Source of the DNA: Datura wrightii
Lineage: Eukaryota; Streptophyta; Magnoliopsida; Solanales; Solanaceae
Length of the DNA: 64,000 bases
Direction of reading: 5' to 3'
Assembly (NCBI GenBank): GCA_035772735.1
Contig: JASDFA010000019.1
Coordinates: forward strand, 69,974,001-70,038,000
In this document: in pieces, positions 45,512 through 56,055 of the stretch
Position numbering within the stretch: the first letter of the stretch is position 1
Layout of the letters: every line of letters begins with the position of its first letter
The notes under the pieces: model-generated
What the model was told of the DNA's origin: nothing
What the model saw: the letters and a program-made list of their open reading frames with translations, nothing else
The model's database searches: none
Translations under genes and position numbers: made by a program

Positions 45512-47914
45512 ACGCTGGCAAGAGACAAGGAGCTGGTGGACTCGTATATAGAGCCAGAAAGAATATTTCATAGTAAGTGGAGAGAAGCTCTAGAAAGAAA
45601 GCTGCAGTTGGTCAGACAAACGATCATGGAGCAACAACAGAATCCATCGGTAGTACGGGCAGTGTTAGTGCCTGAAGAAGTAGCAGCTCGGTCGGTTCGC
45701 GAGGTGGCAATCCCACATGCTAATAATGTCACATCTAGCATCCGCAAACCTGAGCCAGGAGGGAGGTTCGAACTTAAGCAGAATATGGTGCAATTGTTTC
45801 ACACGAGCGGGCAGTTTACAGGTCTCCCTCATGAAGATCCACAGCAGCATCTTCAAAATTTTTTGGAGATAAGTGACACTTATATCCCCGCTGGAGTGTC
45901 ATCAGATTATGTCCGGCTTACATTGTTCCCATTTTCACTATTGGGAGAAGCCAAGAGGTGGTTGAAAGCTGAGCCACCGAATTCTATTTCTACGTGGGAT
46001 GATCTTGCAAGGAAATTTTTGATAAGGTTTTTTCCCTCCGGTAAAACAGAAAGACTTAGAAGTCAGATTCTAAGTTTCAAACAGAGAGAGGGAGAGAATC
46101 TATATCAGGCCTGGGAGAGATTCAAGTCCATGTTGCGGGATTGTCCTCTTCATCATCAGTCCAATGATGTGCTGGTGCACACTTTTATAGAGGGTTTGGA
46201 ACCCCACACAAAAATATTGCTAGACTCAGTAGCTGGAGGACAAGCGCTGGAGAAAACTTATGAGGAGCTGTATACCTTGTTGAACCGTATTTCGCAGGGC
46301 AATCCGGAATGGAATGCTGATTCGTCCAGAGGTGGAACAAGGAAAGCAGCAGGAGTGCTAGAAGTGGATGGGTTTCCAGCTATTGCTGCACAGATAGCTG
46401 CATTGCAAAATCAACTTAACACCCACTTCAGCAACATGACAATGAACCAGCCTCAAGCCCCAGTGAATGCAGTGTAGCAGATGTGGTGTGAAGTGTGCGG
46501 AAGTAGTGAGCACTCAGCTGAGTGTTGTGGAGCAAATCTTGACTCGGTAAACTTTGTGGGAAATGTGCAAAGGAACAACCACCAACAGTATGGTAATAGC
46601 TACAATTCCAATTGGAGGAATCACCCAAATTTCTCCAAGGGTAGCAATAACCATCAGGGGCAAAGTTCGGGTCAGGGTGTGCAAAGGAACCAAGGAGGGC
46701 AGCAGAATTATCAAGCACAATTCAGAAACAACAATGCACCTCCTCCACCACCATCACCCAGCATTGAGGAGATGTTCAAGACCATGATAGCTAACCAAGC
46801 TCAATTGCAGGCTGACTATGTGAAATTGGCAGCCGAAGTGAAAAACAACCAGTTAGCTACCAAGGCACTTGAATATCAATTTGGGCAATTTGCTGGAGCC
46901 CAAAACACAAGGCCTAGAGGAGGACTTTCGAGCGACACAGATCCCAATCCCAAGAAGGTGAATGCAGTGACCACAAGGAGTGGTTTGCAGCTAAAAGAGG
47001 TGGAACCAGAAAGACCACGTCAACAATCGGGAGCAGCAGAAGTCGAGAGGGAGCAAAGTACTGAAAGGAGGAAGACAAAGGAAGCTGAATCAGAAAGACC
47101 ACCACCCCCGTTCCCTCAACGATTAAAGAAACACAAGGAGGAGGCGTGTTTCAAGAAATTCATGGAGGTGCTGAAACAGGTACATATTAACTTACCTCTT
47201 GTTGATGTTTTGCAGGGAGTGCCGAAATATGCTAAGTAAATAAAGGACATTGTGGCAAACAAAAGTCGGTTGACTGAGTATGCTACGGTGGCTCTAACGG
47301 AGGAGTGCACTTCCCGGATTCAAAACCGACTGCCCACAAAGCTCAAAGACCCTGGGAGCTTTACTATATAGATTACTATTGGGTAGAGCATCCGAGCTCG
47401 TGGATTGTGTGATTTGGGAGCGAGCATAAATTTGATGCCATCATCGGTATTCAAAAAGCTGGGTCTAGGGAGTCCTAGACCCACAAAAGTAATCTTGCAA
47501 TTGGCGAATCGGTCCTTAGCCAGACCTGATGGCATTGGGGAGGACGTTCTGGTGCAAGTTGGCTCCCTGATTTTCCCGGTAGATTTTGTCGTGCTGGATT
47601 TTGAACCAGACGCGAAAGTCCCATTTATTTTGGGACGTCCTTTCTTGGTGACTGGGAAAACACTAATTGACGTAGCTGCAGGGTAGCTAACAATGCAAGC
47701 ACACGACAAGGTGGAGGTGTTCGATGTGTACAAGGTACCCAAGCTCCCGATGGTGCACTAAGAACTCTCGGTGATCTATGTGATTGATCAAGGCGATGAT
47801 GAGCAGATTAAGGATTCACGAGAGTTATTGGGAAAACCACTGGAACGGTGTAAGCACTACTGGGGGGAGGACGGTGATCGAGAGAAATCATCCATCACCC
47901 TAGAGGACAACTAA
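45512..47914 (+). pseudogene. gag-protease of E, one frame with stops
   Basis: Athila-type gag and aspartic protease, in one frame to TAA 47912-47914. The frame holds no ATG at its expected start. ACG at 45512 may be a changed ATG, and GTG at 45536 is the next near-start. Gag core: LTLFPFSLLGEAKRWLK near 45920; FIEGLEPHTKILLDS near 46190. Zinc-knuckle-like CEVCGSSEHSAEC at about 46487. Protease: LCDLGASINLMPSSVF near 47405 and PFILGRPFLVTGKTLID near 47620-47675. Internal stops: TAG 46475, TAA 47237, TAG 47369, TAG 47384, TAG 47684, TAA 47759. No frameshift. Gag builds the particle and the protease matures it. RT and integrase are absent. Confidence 0.9.
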
Positions 47915-47953
47915 GCTTAATGACGTCGAGCCGCGATGGTAAACCAGGCGCTG

Positions 47954-47971
47954 CACGGGAGGCAACCCGTG
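47954..47971 (+). other. AGGCAA-loop hairpin after gag-protease of E
   Basis: CACGGG-AGGCAA-CCCGTG, a perfect 6-bp stem, 40 bases after the gag-protease stop, preceded by GTAAACCAGGCGCT. The loop and preceding context are conserved in B (12775-12793). I recall similar text in other Athila-type elements. The function is unknown. Confidence 0.7.
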
Positions 47972-48215
47972 AAATTTTTTTTCTCTCTTTTTAAATTGTG
48001 AATAGATTTTTCTTTTTCTTTTTCTTGATTAACAACAAAATTTTTTGTTTTAGTTTTAGTTTTTATTTTTATTTAGAGTGAAACCTATAATTCTAACCAA
48101 TTTTGTATAGTGAGATGAATTTCAGGTCAAATGGAGGAAAATATGCACGGAATCGCAAGGGAAAATTCGAGGTATAAAAATTAACAAAAAGTGGCAAAAC
48201 AGTGAGCTAGGGCGA

Positions 48216-48374
48216 TAGCTCCGTGTCACGGAGGTGGACCTCCGCGTTACCATCCGTGACACGTTGAGGTATAATCCAGAATTTTTAAAAAATTTCCAGA
48301 ACAGGCTCGCGACAGCTCCGTGTCACGGAGGCAGTGCATCACGATGCACTCCATGACACGTTGCCGTGTATATA
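48216..48374 (+). promoter_or_regulatory. Putative internal promoter of the E aORF
   Basis: Two inverted repeats in the protease-aORF spacer. The first is TGTCACGGAG (48224-48233) with ATCCGTGACA (48252-48261). The second is TGTCACGGAG (48321-48330) with CTCCATGACA (48349-48358). The second block (48320-48364) matches the element's own LTR at 52715-52759 at 42 of 45 positions by my count. TATATAG at 48368-48374 follows at once. In the LTR the same block precedes the true TATA box, so a second promoter is likely. Confidence 0.55.
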
Positions 48375-48561
48375 GCGATGGGTCACACCGGGTCGCCAGG
48401 TGACCCGCGTGATTTTTCTACTTTTTAACCCCGAAAGCCCCTCCCTTTCCCTTATTTTTCACTCACTCCGCGACCAAACTCCCCAAAACCCATCCCTCTT
48501 CAACGTGACACGGAGTAGGCCAAGAAAATCATCTAGTTTACTTCAATTCTTCAACTTCAAG

Positions 48562-49257
48562 GTATGTTCTTCGATTTCATCTCATTTCTTGTCGATTTTC
48601 TTCGATATTGAGCATGTGAGGTGAGCTAAGTTTGCCCTAAGTAGAAATTAATCATGAATTCAATTGAATTGTTGTTGATGAATGTTCGGAGTAGCATTAT
48701 GATTGCTTGAACTCGTTAATTGCATAATTTAATCGAATTTTCTTGATACTATCATTTCTAGGGCTTGTTGTTGAATTTGAAGTGAAAAATATAGTGAACT
48801 TGTGAAATTCATGCTAGGATGTACATGCTGAATGAGATGAGTCGATGTGCTAATTGTTAGGATGTTAATAGAATCACGGATTCTCGGGTTAGAGGAATAT
48901 TGAAATTTGCAAGAATTGGGTTGGTTGTATAGGTTCTTATAGATAAATTCTTGTTGTTGTTTTTGTTTCTTTGTTTTTCCTTGCTAAGTGCGATGGATTA
49001 AAAGGTTATCGATGGTAATGATTGTAGTTAGCTGTACGAAGTCTGAGTAGTACATAGTGTATAAATACCATCGAATTCTTCGTATGCACTAAGCATGTTT
49101 GTATAGTTGGTTGTTGATTTATGCAAATAAGCATGATCTTGCCGGTATGTTGTAACTGTAGCTAAGGACTAAGTGTGGGGTAGCTCAGCTTAACCCGACT
49201 TTAGCCGAAGTTAATACTCATTGGCTTAACATTGATCTTGTCTACTTGGGTTGACAG
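48562..49257 (+). other. Putative leader intron before the E aORF
   Basis: Donor CTTCAAG/GTATGTTC at 48562, acceptor CTTGGGTTGACAG/GTAAA at 49257, 696 bp, A+T-rich. The ATG of the aORF at 49263 follows five bases after the acceptor, exactly as in B. A PPT-like CTAAGTGTGGGGTA lies within it (49169-49182). Confidence 0.5.
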
Positions 49258-49262
49258 GTAAA

Positions 49263-50480
49263 ATGGCAAGCAGGCAAGAAAAAGGGAAAGGCGCATCAAC
49301 ATCTGGCGCCGGAAGAAAGCGAATCCGACTGGGCACAGCAGTCCCAGCAGCACCAGCGGTTCCATGCTGCCAACGCTGCCAATACGGAACCAGATGGGTG
49401 ACAGATGAGGGGAAGAAGTGGTATGCAAAGCACAAAGAAAACAAATACTTCCCCGAGGAACATATCGCACGGGAAGCGTTGGCACAGGAGTTCCCTAGGA
49501 TTGTCCACCGGATCGAGGCAGTCGGACTCAACTTCATCTTTGAAGAGCCCAAGGAATGTAACTTGCACCTGATTCGGGAATTCTATGCCAACTGGAACCC
49601 GACTATCAGAAGTCACACCATAAAAATCAGAGGGCAAATAGTCACATTTGAGCCCCACCACCTCAATGCTATCATAGGGGCGCGGGACACAGACGCCCAC
49701 GTGCTCCGACAGCTGAACATTACCCCACCATATGCGGGCATCAGACGCACCTTGTGTGGGACCCGATCGACAGCTAGATGGAGTAGACACAAAGAGAGGG
49801 GCTACCATCAGACTTTGCCCTATTCATAGATGAACAGGGAAGCCAGAATATGGCTGAAGATCGTCTGTTCCTGCCTAATATCGAGGGTACATATGACAGA
49901 TGTAACCCGGGATCGTGTATGCTTGGTGTACGCCCTGATGAAAGGGCTGGAGATCAACGTGGGGGCGGTGATTATCCCCGCCATAAAGAGAGCCCGGTTG
50001 CATCAAGGGCACAGGTACGACTTTGGTGGACTACTCACCACCTTCCTCAGGGGCCTAGATGTCGAGGAAGAGGCCCTTGACTACATCCTGCAGATGGAGC
50101 GGCGGGCCTTAGATGTTACTAAAACTAAGGCACCCGACACCACCCACGGCCAGTGCTTACACTTGGCGAGCGACATGCTCGTGATGATCAGTATATGGCT
50201 CGCATGTATGGGATGCAGATGCTCCGGCTGAGGATAGGCGGGAGGCCGGTGACAGAGGAGGAGCTATGGCAGCTCGAGCTAGACTACCCCTTCGGTGAGA
50301 ACGCCAGGGCTCTATGCCGAGTGGGGCCAGCATTTGTAGAGCCCACGGATGATGATGTCCCCACAAACGAGGAGACACGTCGGGAGGACTCCGATGTGGA
50401 TCCGATGATGACGACGGGGGTGATTCAGACATGGGAGATGAAGCAGCAGCACCTGACGAAGAAGTGGAGTACTTTGATTG
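49263..50480 (+). pseudogene. aORF of E (plant-transposon-protein-like), broken
   Basis: Start ATG 49263 (MASRQEKGKGASTSGAGRKR). Basic N-terminus, then LHLIREFYANWNPTIRSHT near 49565-49620, IKIRGQIVTFEPHHLNAIIG, TAG at 49827-49829 in frame, MNREARIWLKIVCSC, HMTDVTRDRVCLVYALMKGL near 49900 and FLRGLDVEEEALDYILQME near 50050. A frameshift near 50150 leads to LRLRIGGRPVTEEELWQLEL, and a second near 50405 leads to an acidic tail, DEAAAPDEEVEYFD, ending with TGA 50478-50480. The same block order occurs in B and, in part, A. Related to the family annotated as putative plant transposon protein. Function unknown; probably captured or derived from an env-like position ORF. Confidence 0.8.
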
Positions 50481-50526
50481 ATAAGGGAGTTCCACCACCC
50501 AATTTTTGTGCTATTTTAATTTTTGT

Positions 50527-50565
50527 GAACACTGGGGACAGTGTTCGAGTTATGTGTGGGGTGGG
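50527..50565 (+). other. GGGA-loop hairpin and PPT-like motif after the E aORF
   Basis: GAACACTG-GGGA-CAGTGTTC (50527-50546), a perfect 8-bp stem, followed by TATGTGTGGGGTGGG (50551-50565). It is placed as in B (15268-15304), with stem bases covarying. Confidence 0.7.
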
Positions 50566-52240
50566 AGTAGTTAGGTGTTGGTTGTGCTGTTATGTATGTA
50601 TGCTCTAATCTGTTGTCGGGCCTGTGAAATTCTGTTGTTCCCTGTGATTTGTGAATTGTTAAGTTGTTGTTCTTTATTGTAAATTTATGTGAAACTGATG
50701 TGTGTTGCTGAATGTTGCTAGCTGATTTTGTACATATTTTTGTCTATCGAAATGATCGATATTTTCAAAATTTTTTACTTCTTGGGTTTCTCGGCATTTG
50801 TTTTCGGTTCTTTTACTGAGAATGGTCCCATTGAACCGAAGTCTTAGTTAGTGACCGTTCCCTATGATGAATGGATGACGACCGTCTTAAGGGAAATGTA
50901 GTCGTTAGGAGTAGATTTGTTTAGTTTTTTTTTGTTTTTTTGGTGGGTGACATCCCAAAACCTATAGTTACTGTATGGTTGTGAAATTCTGGTTGCATGT
51001 TGTACATGATATTTAAAATGCAAAGGTGATTCGTATGAAAGCATGCAACTTTGTAAAGATGTTGAGATACCTAGGCCATAGAGTTCGATTCAGTGTGATT
51101 GAGGCTTAATGTTTGAATTCCTGTAATTAGCTGATTGAAGAGTCTGTGAATACATCTTGAATTGAGCATGTGCAATAAGTGTGAAGTGAGGTTTTGTTAT
51201 TCCGTGCTATTATGAAGTGTCTAGAACTTGCCTGGTGTGTGTACAAAACGAAATAAAGGAGGTGTATTGTAGGAGAGGATGTAGGTATTTCTTTGTTTTA
51301 ATCGAAAGTTTCTATTTTTCATTGTCGTACCCACCTTGATTGTATACCCTAGTCAGCCCGTTGAGCCTTTAGCCTATTATTTTTTTTCTTTTGTCAAAAA
51401 GTGTAAACCGAGCTTAATCCCTTCTTTTCATTAGCCGTAAAGTCGATACAAAACTCTTAAGCGCTTAAGAAGAGAAAATAATTTTCCCAAAGTGTCAAAA
51501 GAGTGAGAGTGGTGAAAAGAAAAGAAAAGCAGAGTGATAGAAGAAAAGAAAAGGTTGAAGGTGCACTTGTTATAAATAAACTATAATGAAGGTGCATGAA
51601 TAATCTTTGTTGTTGTGTCAAGTGTGCTTAATAAGATGGGCTAAACTAAAGAAAAATGACAAGAATGGGAGGATGAAAAAGAAAAAAAAGAAACAATGTT
51701 CATGAGTTGATGGGATGTGTTGAAAAGGCGCTTAAGGATGCTAGTGGCTATTATTGGCTAACCCAATATTTACTAGTTTCGTAGCTTCCATTACAACCAG
51801 TTAAAGTCCTACATGATCTTACATCACACTTCTTTATATTAGTGGAGTAATACACTAAGGGCAAGCTTATGGGTCATGACATGATGCATGTGAATTCTTT
51901 TGGGAGAGAGAGCGAAATTGTGTTTACATGCCCCTGCCTGAAATTTTGTGAGTCATATGAGCAAAAAGGGGAAGACTCTCTTGTGTTGTGAGGGCACATG
52001 CTTGATGAGAGATTAATTTTCGTGTCGGATATCTTGATCAGCTGATTTGCATGAGTTTTCCAATATCGAGAGTCGATTCTTAAGTCTAGGAGGTCTTGAG
52101 GTATTGAAGGTCATTGCATTGATAGGACCATGCATGTTTTCTTGATGATTTGCTGTATTGAATAATTGGTATGACCGTAGCCTAAATTGTCGCTCCAAAG
52201 TAGCGAGGTTGGGATGTAAATTGCATGAGGTGTGGGATTG
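50566..52240 (+). other. 3' non-coding region of E with blocks shared with B
   Basis: No coding sequence is supported. Shared blocks in the same order as in B: ATGGATGACGACCGTCTTAA (50871-50890, 19 of 20 bases identical to B), CTAGAACTTGCCT near 51221, AGCTTAATCCCT near 51412, a GAAAAGAAAAG purine-rich tract near 51515, and GGGCAAGCTTATGG near 51859. Confidence 0.55.
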
Positions 52241-52278
52241 TTGTTCGAGGACGAACAAGGATTTAAGTGTGGGGTAAG
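52241..52278 (+). other. AGGA-loop hairpin and polypurine tract of E
   Basis: TTGTTCG-AGGA-CGAACAA (52241-52258), a perfect 7-bp stem, then ATTTAAGTGTGGGGTAAG to the 3' LTR start at 52279. Confidence 0.8.
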
Positions 52279-53697
52279 TGATCTTGGGCAAATTTATATG
52301 CCCAAGTGATACTCAAAAGTGTCATTTTAGCCTTGTTTATCTATCAATGTGTATACATTATCATGTAATTGGTAATAAAATGTGAATTTATACTAACCAA
52401 CATGATTAGCATTGTTTTGCAGGTAAAATGTAATTTTGGGAAGCTTAAATGCATGATTGGAAGAGATCGGGGTTGAACTCGAAAGTGAGCACGGGACAAG
52501 GCATTGGAAAGCACAAAATAAAGGGGCTCCGCGATGGAGCCGTGTCACGCTGCCATCGCGGAGGCCTTCTGCCTGGATGGAAATTTTCAGCCAAATTCCA
52601 GTGTGGGTTCGCGATGGGTCCGTGGCACGGTGGCTTGGCTCCGTGTTGCACGCCGTGCCACGTTGGGCTTTATTTCCTGGACCCCCAGTTCCAGTGAAGG
52701 TCCACGTTCGTAGCGTGTCACGGAGGCAGTGCTTCGCGATGCACTCCGTGACACGTTGCTTGTTATTTCGGGAAAAATTCCCACTAGTATAAATAAAACA
52801 CTTAGGTTCATTTTTCAATATTTTGACTTGGTGGAGCAAGAACGTGGGTTACAGGCAGTTGAGGGGACAAAATTATCAGGGTTTTTCTCTCTTTCCTTCT
52901 TCTTGTATTCAATTGCTTGTATGTTTAACACTCATTTAACGATGTTTAATCCACAAATGAGTGGCTAATTCATCTTCTTGCTGAGGTTATGAACACTTGT
53001 AATGAAATGTGATAATTGATTCTTTGGTTTTTCATCTTTTCTTCCATGGTTGTTCTATTAATTCTTGTTCTTACTGCATTAATGTGTGGCCTACGTTAAT
53101 GTATATCTAAAAAGTCCGGTTTCACTCGAGAGAGCAAGAAATTGGAAAGTTGTGAATTAATAGGATATGATCTTTTCTTAGTTTGGGAAAATTGAGAATT
53201 GATTTACCTTCAGGATAGAAATATACCTGAAAGTCGTATTAGTCAATTTAGGAACCGGGTTTGTATGGCTAGAACATGAATTGCATTTAATCACAGAAAT
53301 GTAGGTGGATGGTTCATGATTCTTAAGTGGGGTTAAATACGAGAGTTTTAATCCCTTGACAATAGTTCTTGACTAGCAACCGGAGGAAAAGACTAACCAA
53401 ATTACATCGATAATTAATTTCATTACATGTTCGTTTAACCTCAGCATGCTCTCATTCATAGTTCTGACTCACATTAGATAGTTGTTTTAGATTTAGCATA
53501 AAAATTATAAATCAAAATATCAAACTCTTGGTTACACTGTTGTCTTCATTGTTAGAACTAAAATATAGTACACTTGAGCAGATTGCACTTCATCCCAGTC
53601 CCTGTGGGATCGATACTTGGCTTACTTAAGCCACTTTACTACTTTTTCGACCATGTGCACTTGCGTGTAGTTATATACCCATATAACAGACCGAACA
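52279..53697 (+). repeat. 3' LTR of E
   Basis: 1419 bp, the same length as the 5' copy and differing at scattered positions. Palindrome arms TGTCACGGAG (52716-52725) and CTCCGTGACA (52744-52753) precede the TATAAATA box near 52788. Confidence 0.95.
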
Positions 53698-53702
53698 CAA
53701 CT
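53698..53702. repeat. Target-site duplication of E, right copy
   Basis: CAACT, identical to 43958-43962. Confidence 0.95.
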
Positions 53703-55114
53703 TTTGTATCCTTTCTTCTAAACCTAAAGCACAATCTTTTCAAAATTCCAATTCTTTAACCAATTCAACGATCTATTTGGCGTTATCCTCATGCAATTGC
53801 TGGTGAATAGTCTCAAAATCTTGAGCCTTTCTTTTGAGACGCCTAGAGAGTCTGTTCTTGAGCTTCTTTATCCTCCACATGTTTTCGTCGTTTAGCACTT
53901 GATATCGCAGTACCAGCCCAATCGTCATGTAACCACTCAATGTACCCTGCTATGTAGCCTACCTGATATTAGTCTGCCTCCATGATCTTCTCATCGAGGT
54001 AGACCTTTTTGTTCTATGCTTTTGTAATGTCCAGAGCATATGAAACAAAATTGTCCTTGTAATCTACTCGGTATGCATCCATGTCGGCAACCCCGAGTAT
54101 TATTTGCATCCTTCTTGTCTGGCGCATCGTCCGCATTGGAGAATATAGTTGAAGACTGTAGATTCCTATCAAAACCAAATAGTTTTGAGACTTGGTATAT
54201 ATCATCAAGTTAGATCTCAGAAACCAATCAAACATCCATTGCACAAAGTCTTCTGTCAAATTACTCAACATTTGACCCCATTTTTCTACCTCATTAGGCT
54301 TTTTGATCGGCTTAACACACACAGTGACCCTGTAATGATGAATGGCAATATGATTAGTTTTTGTAGGTCGAGGTATGGTTCTGTAGGTCGAGGTATGGTT
54401 GGCTTGCCACGCAACTTCTGAAGATGCACAATAAGCCAAAGTTGAAGGAGCAAATTGCATCCTTTAAAACGTTTGAACCCATTTTTGCATTTACCCTAGG
54501 CTCGGTAGATGTCAGCCACGATCACTGGGACAATTGTGCAGGATCCTTTGTCAACACCTTTGCATAAGGCATGAGCGACTGAAACAAGATGAATATCAAT
54601 GTCTTCCTCAGCTCCTCGTGGGAAGACTACCAATCCCAGAAAATAGACAATAAATGCAAATATTCTCTTGCTGGTCCAGAAACTCGGATTGGCACTCTCC
54701 ATTTCATAAATCTCGTGTGCCGAACTGTGACCAAACCTTTCGAATAGATAAGTTCCCGACATTCTTTCCTTCATTACATAGGGTACCATGTAGCTACTTT
54801 GCAACCCAAATTTTTCATGCAAATCTTCTAAGGTGACACGTTTATCTCAGCCTTTTCCGATTTTCTGTTCCTCCATAGTAAGCTCATGTTTTCTACATAT
54901 TCTCTAATTTCTTCCAGTAATAGTATCATCTCAACGTTACCAAATATGAAAATAGCCTTTTTTCATCCCAAAATGTGGTGTCCGCTTCGATAAGTTCTCG
55001 ACACGGAGTAACTTGCAGAAAATAAGGTAAGTGTCCTAACACTTTCCTTACTTCATTCTGACTGTATTCGCCCAAATCAATCCACCAAGAATTCATCCCA
55101 CGAGCATACACCAT
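53703..55114 (-). pseudogene. ORF1 of Ogre element C, broken
   Basis: Extra ORF upstream of gag, characteristic of Ogre. On the minus strand it starts near 55114 and shows DTTFWDEKRLFSYLV, then FIVYFLGLVVFPRGAEEDID and VPVIVADIYRA (54650-54500), and further on VEKWGQMLSNLTEDFVQWM near 54280. The remaining segment to 53703 is Lys/Glu-rich, coiled-coil-like and out of frame. At least two frameshifts occur (about 54900 and 54480). The FLG..VFPR and DIYRA blocks are ones I recall from Ogre ORF1, whose biochemical role is unknown. Insertion E lies at its 3' side. Confidence 0.75.
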
Positions 55115-56038
55115 ACCATGCTAAATCTCGGATAGGATGTAGGGGAGCTCATTATACCTGCATCACAAAAGGTTAAACCAATCTACCCACTCAGGAGAAA
55201 AATGATATTACTTGAACATGTTTTCTCTAAAAATGCACATAATTCATGGGGTGTCTTTTCTCGGGATTGAAAATCCCTTAAGGCTCAAGGCAAGGTTTCA
55301 CTATTAATCCTGACGTGCCATGGGCGTCATGATTTCCTAGGTCTAGTATGATATATATTCCTTATTAAAGGCATACAAAGTCAAGATCTAAGAACAAGAG
55401 TGGGTATGAGACGGTTCTCCCAAGCGGACAACTTGAGAGTGAGGAAGCTCATGACTGTCGACGCACTGCTGATCGACCAAATCGTGAGGCATTCCTCGGA
55501 GGGTGTTTTAATGATGAACAACTGTGAAATCATGCAACCGTTATCAAGTGTGTGATAGTGAGAGGTTCTCTAGTGGGGGGAAATATGAGCGGAATGACAA
55601 TTTAAGGAAAGCAGTTAACAATTAGCCAAATAATAATGATCACAAATATAGACATAAACAAATGGGACGATATAAATAAAGAATAAAAGAAGAGTAAAAT
55701 CGTTAGTGACTTTGTGCTTAAATAATATATAATGAAGCATATATGAGGAAATTAATCAATTAAACAAGGAAACAAATGAGTGGAAAAAAGGAAAGGGATT
55801 AAACATGGTATGTTATAAAAAACAAATAAAAGGTATAGGGAAAAGGAGTAATTATGGGAGCAAATCAGGTAAATAAGGACAAGGAAATACATTTGGACAA
55901 AAATATATATTTAATTATGGCAATAAACATGCAAGGAAAATAAAATCATTTACTAAAAAGAAAAGAAATTTCTCCAAACAAAAAAATAAATCAAAATCCC
56001 CACATAAAAAATAAAACCACTATGGTTAGAACCTAAAA
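55115..56038 (-). other. Ogre 5' untranslated leader
   Basis: Region between primer site and ORF1 on the minus strand. It is A+T-rich towards 56000, without coding potential. No other structure stood out. Confidence 0.6.
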
Positions 56039-56055
56039 TCTCAACAGAGCCGCCA
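56039..56055 (-). other. Primer-binding site of Ogre C (tRNA-Arg type)
   Basis: On the minus strand TGGCGGCTCTGTTGAGA, three bases after the LTR end. It resembles the TGGCGACTCTG-type site of Ogre, complementary to tRNA-Arg. Confidence 0.75.

Larger units (their letters stand above)
43963..53697 (+). mobile_element. Element E: non-autonomous Athila-type retrotransposon with aORF
   Basis: Full-length, 9735 bp, perfect target-site duplication CAACT, LTRs of 1419 bp each. Order: 5' LTR, tRNA-Asp primer site, gag-protease, spacer with LTR-like palindromes, putative leader intron, aORF, 3' non-coding region, polypurine tract, 3' LTR. No RT, RNase H or integrase. The LTR copies are close to each other, so it looks younger than C and B. 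Inserted near or in ORF1 of Ogre C. Confidence 0.92.
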
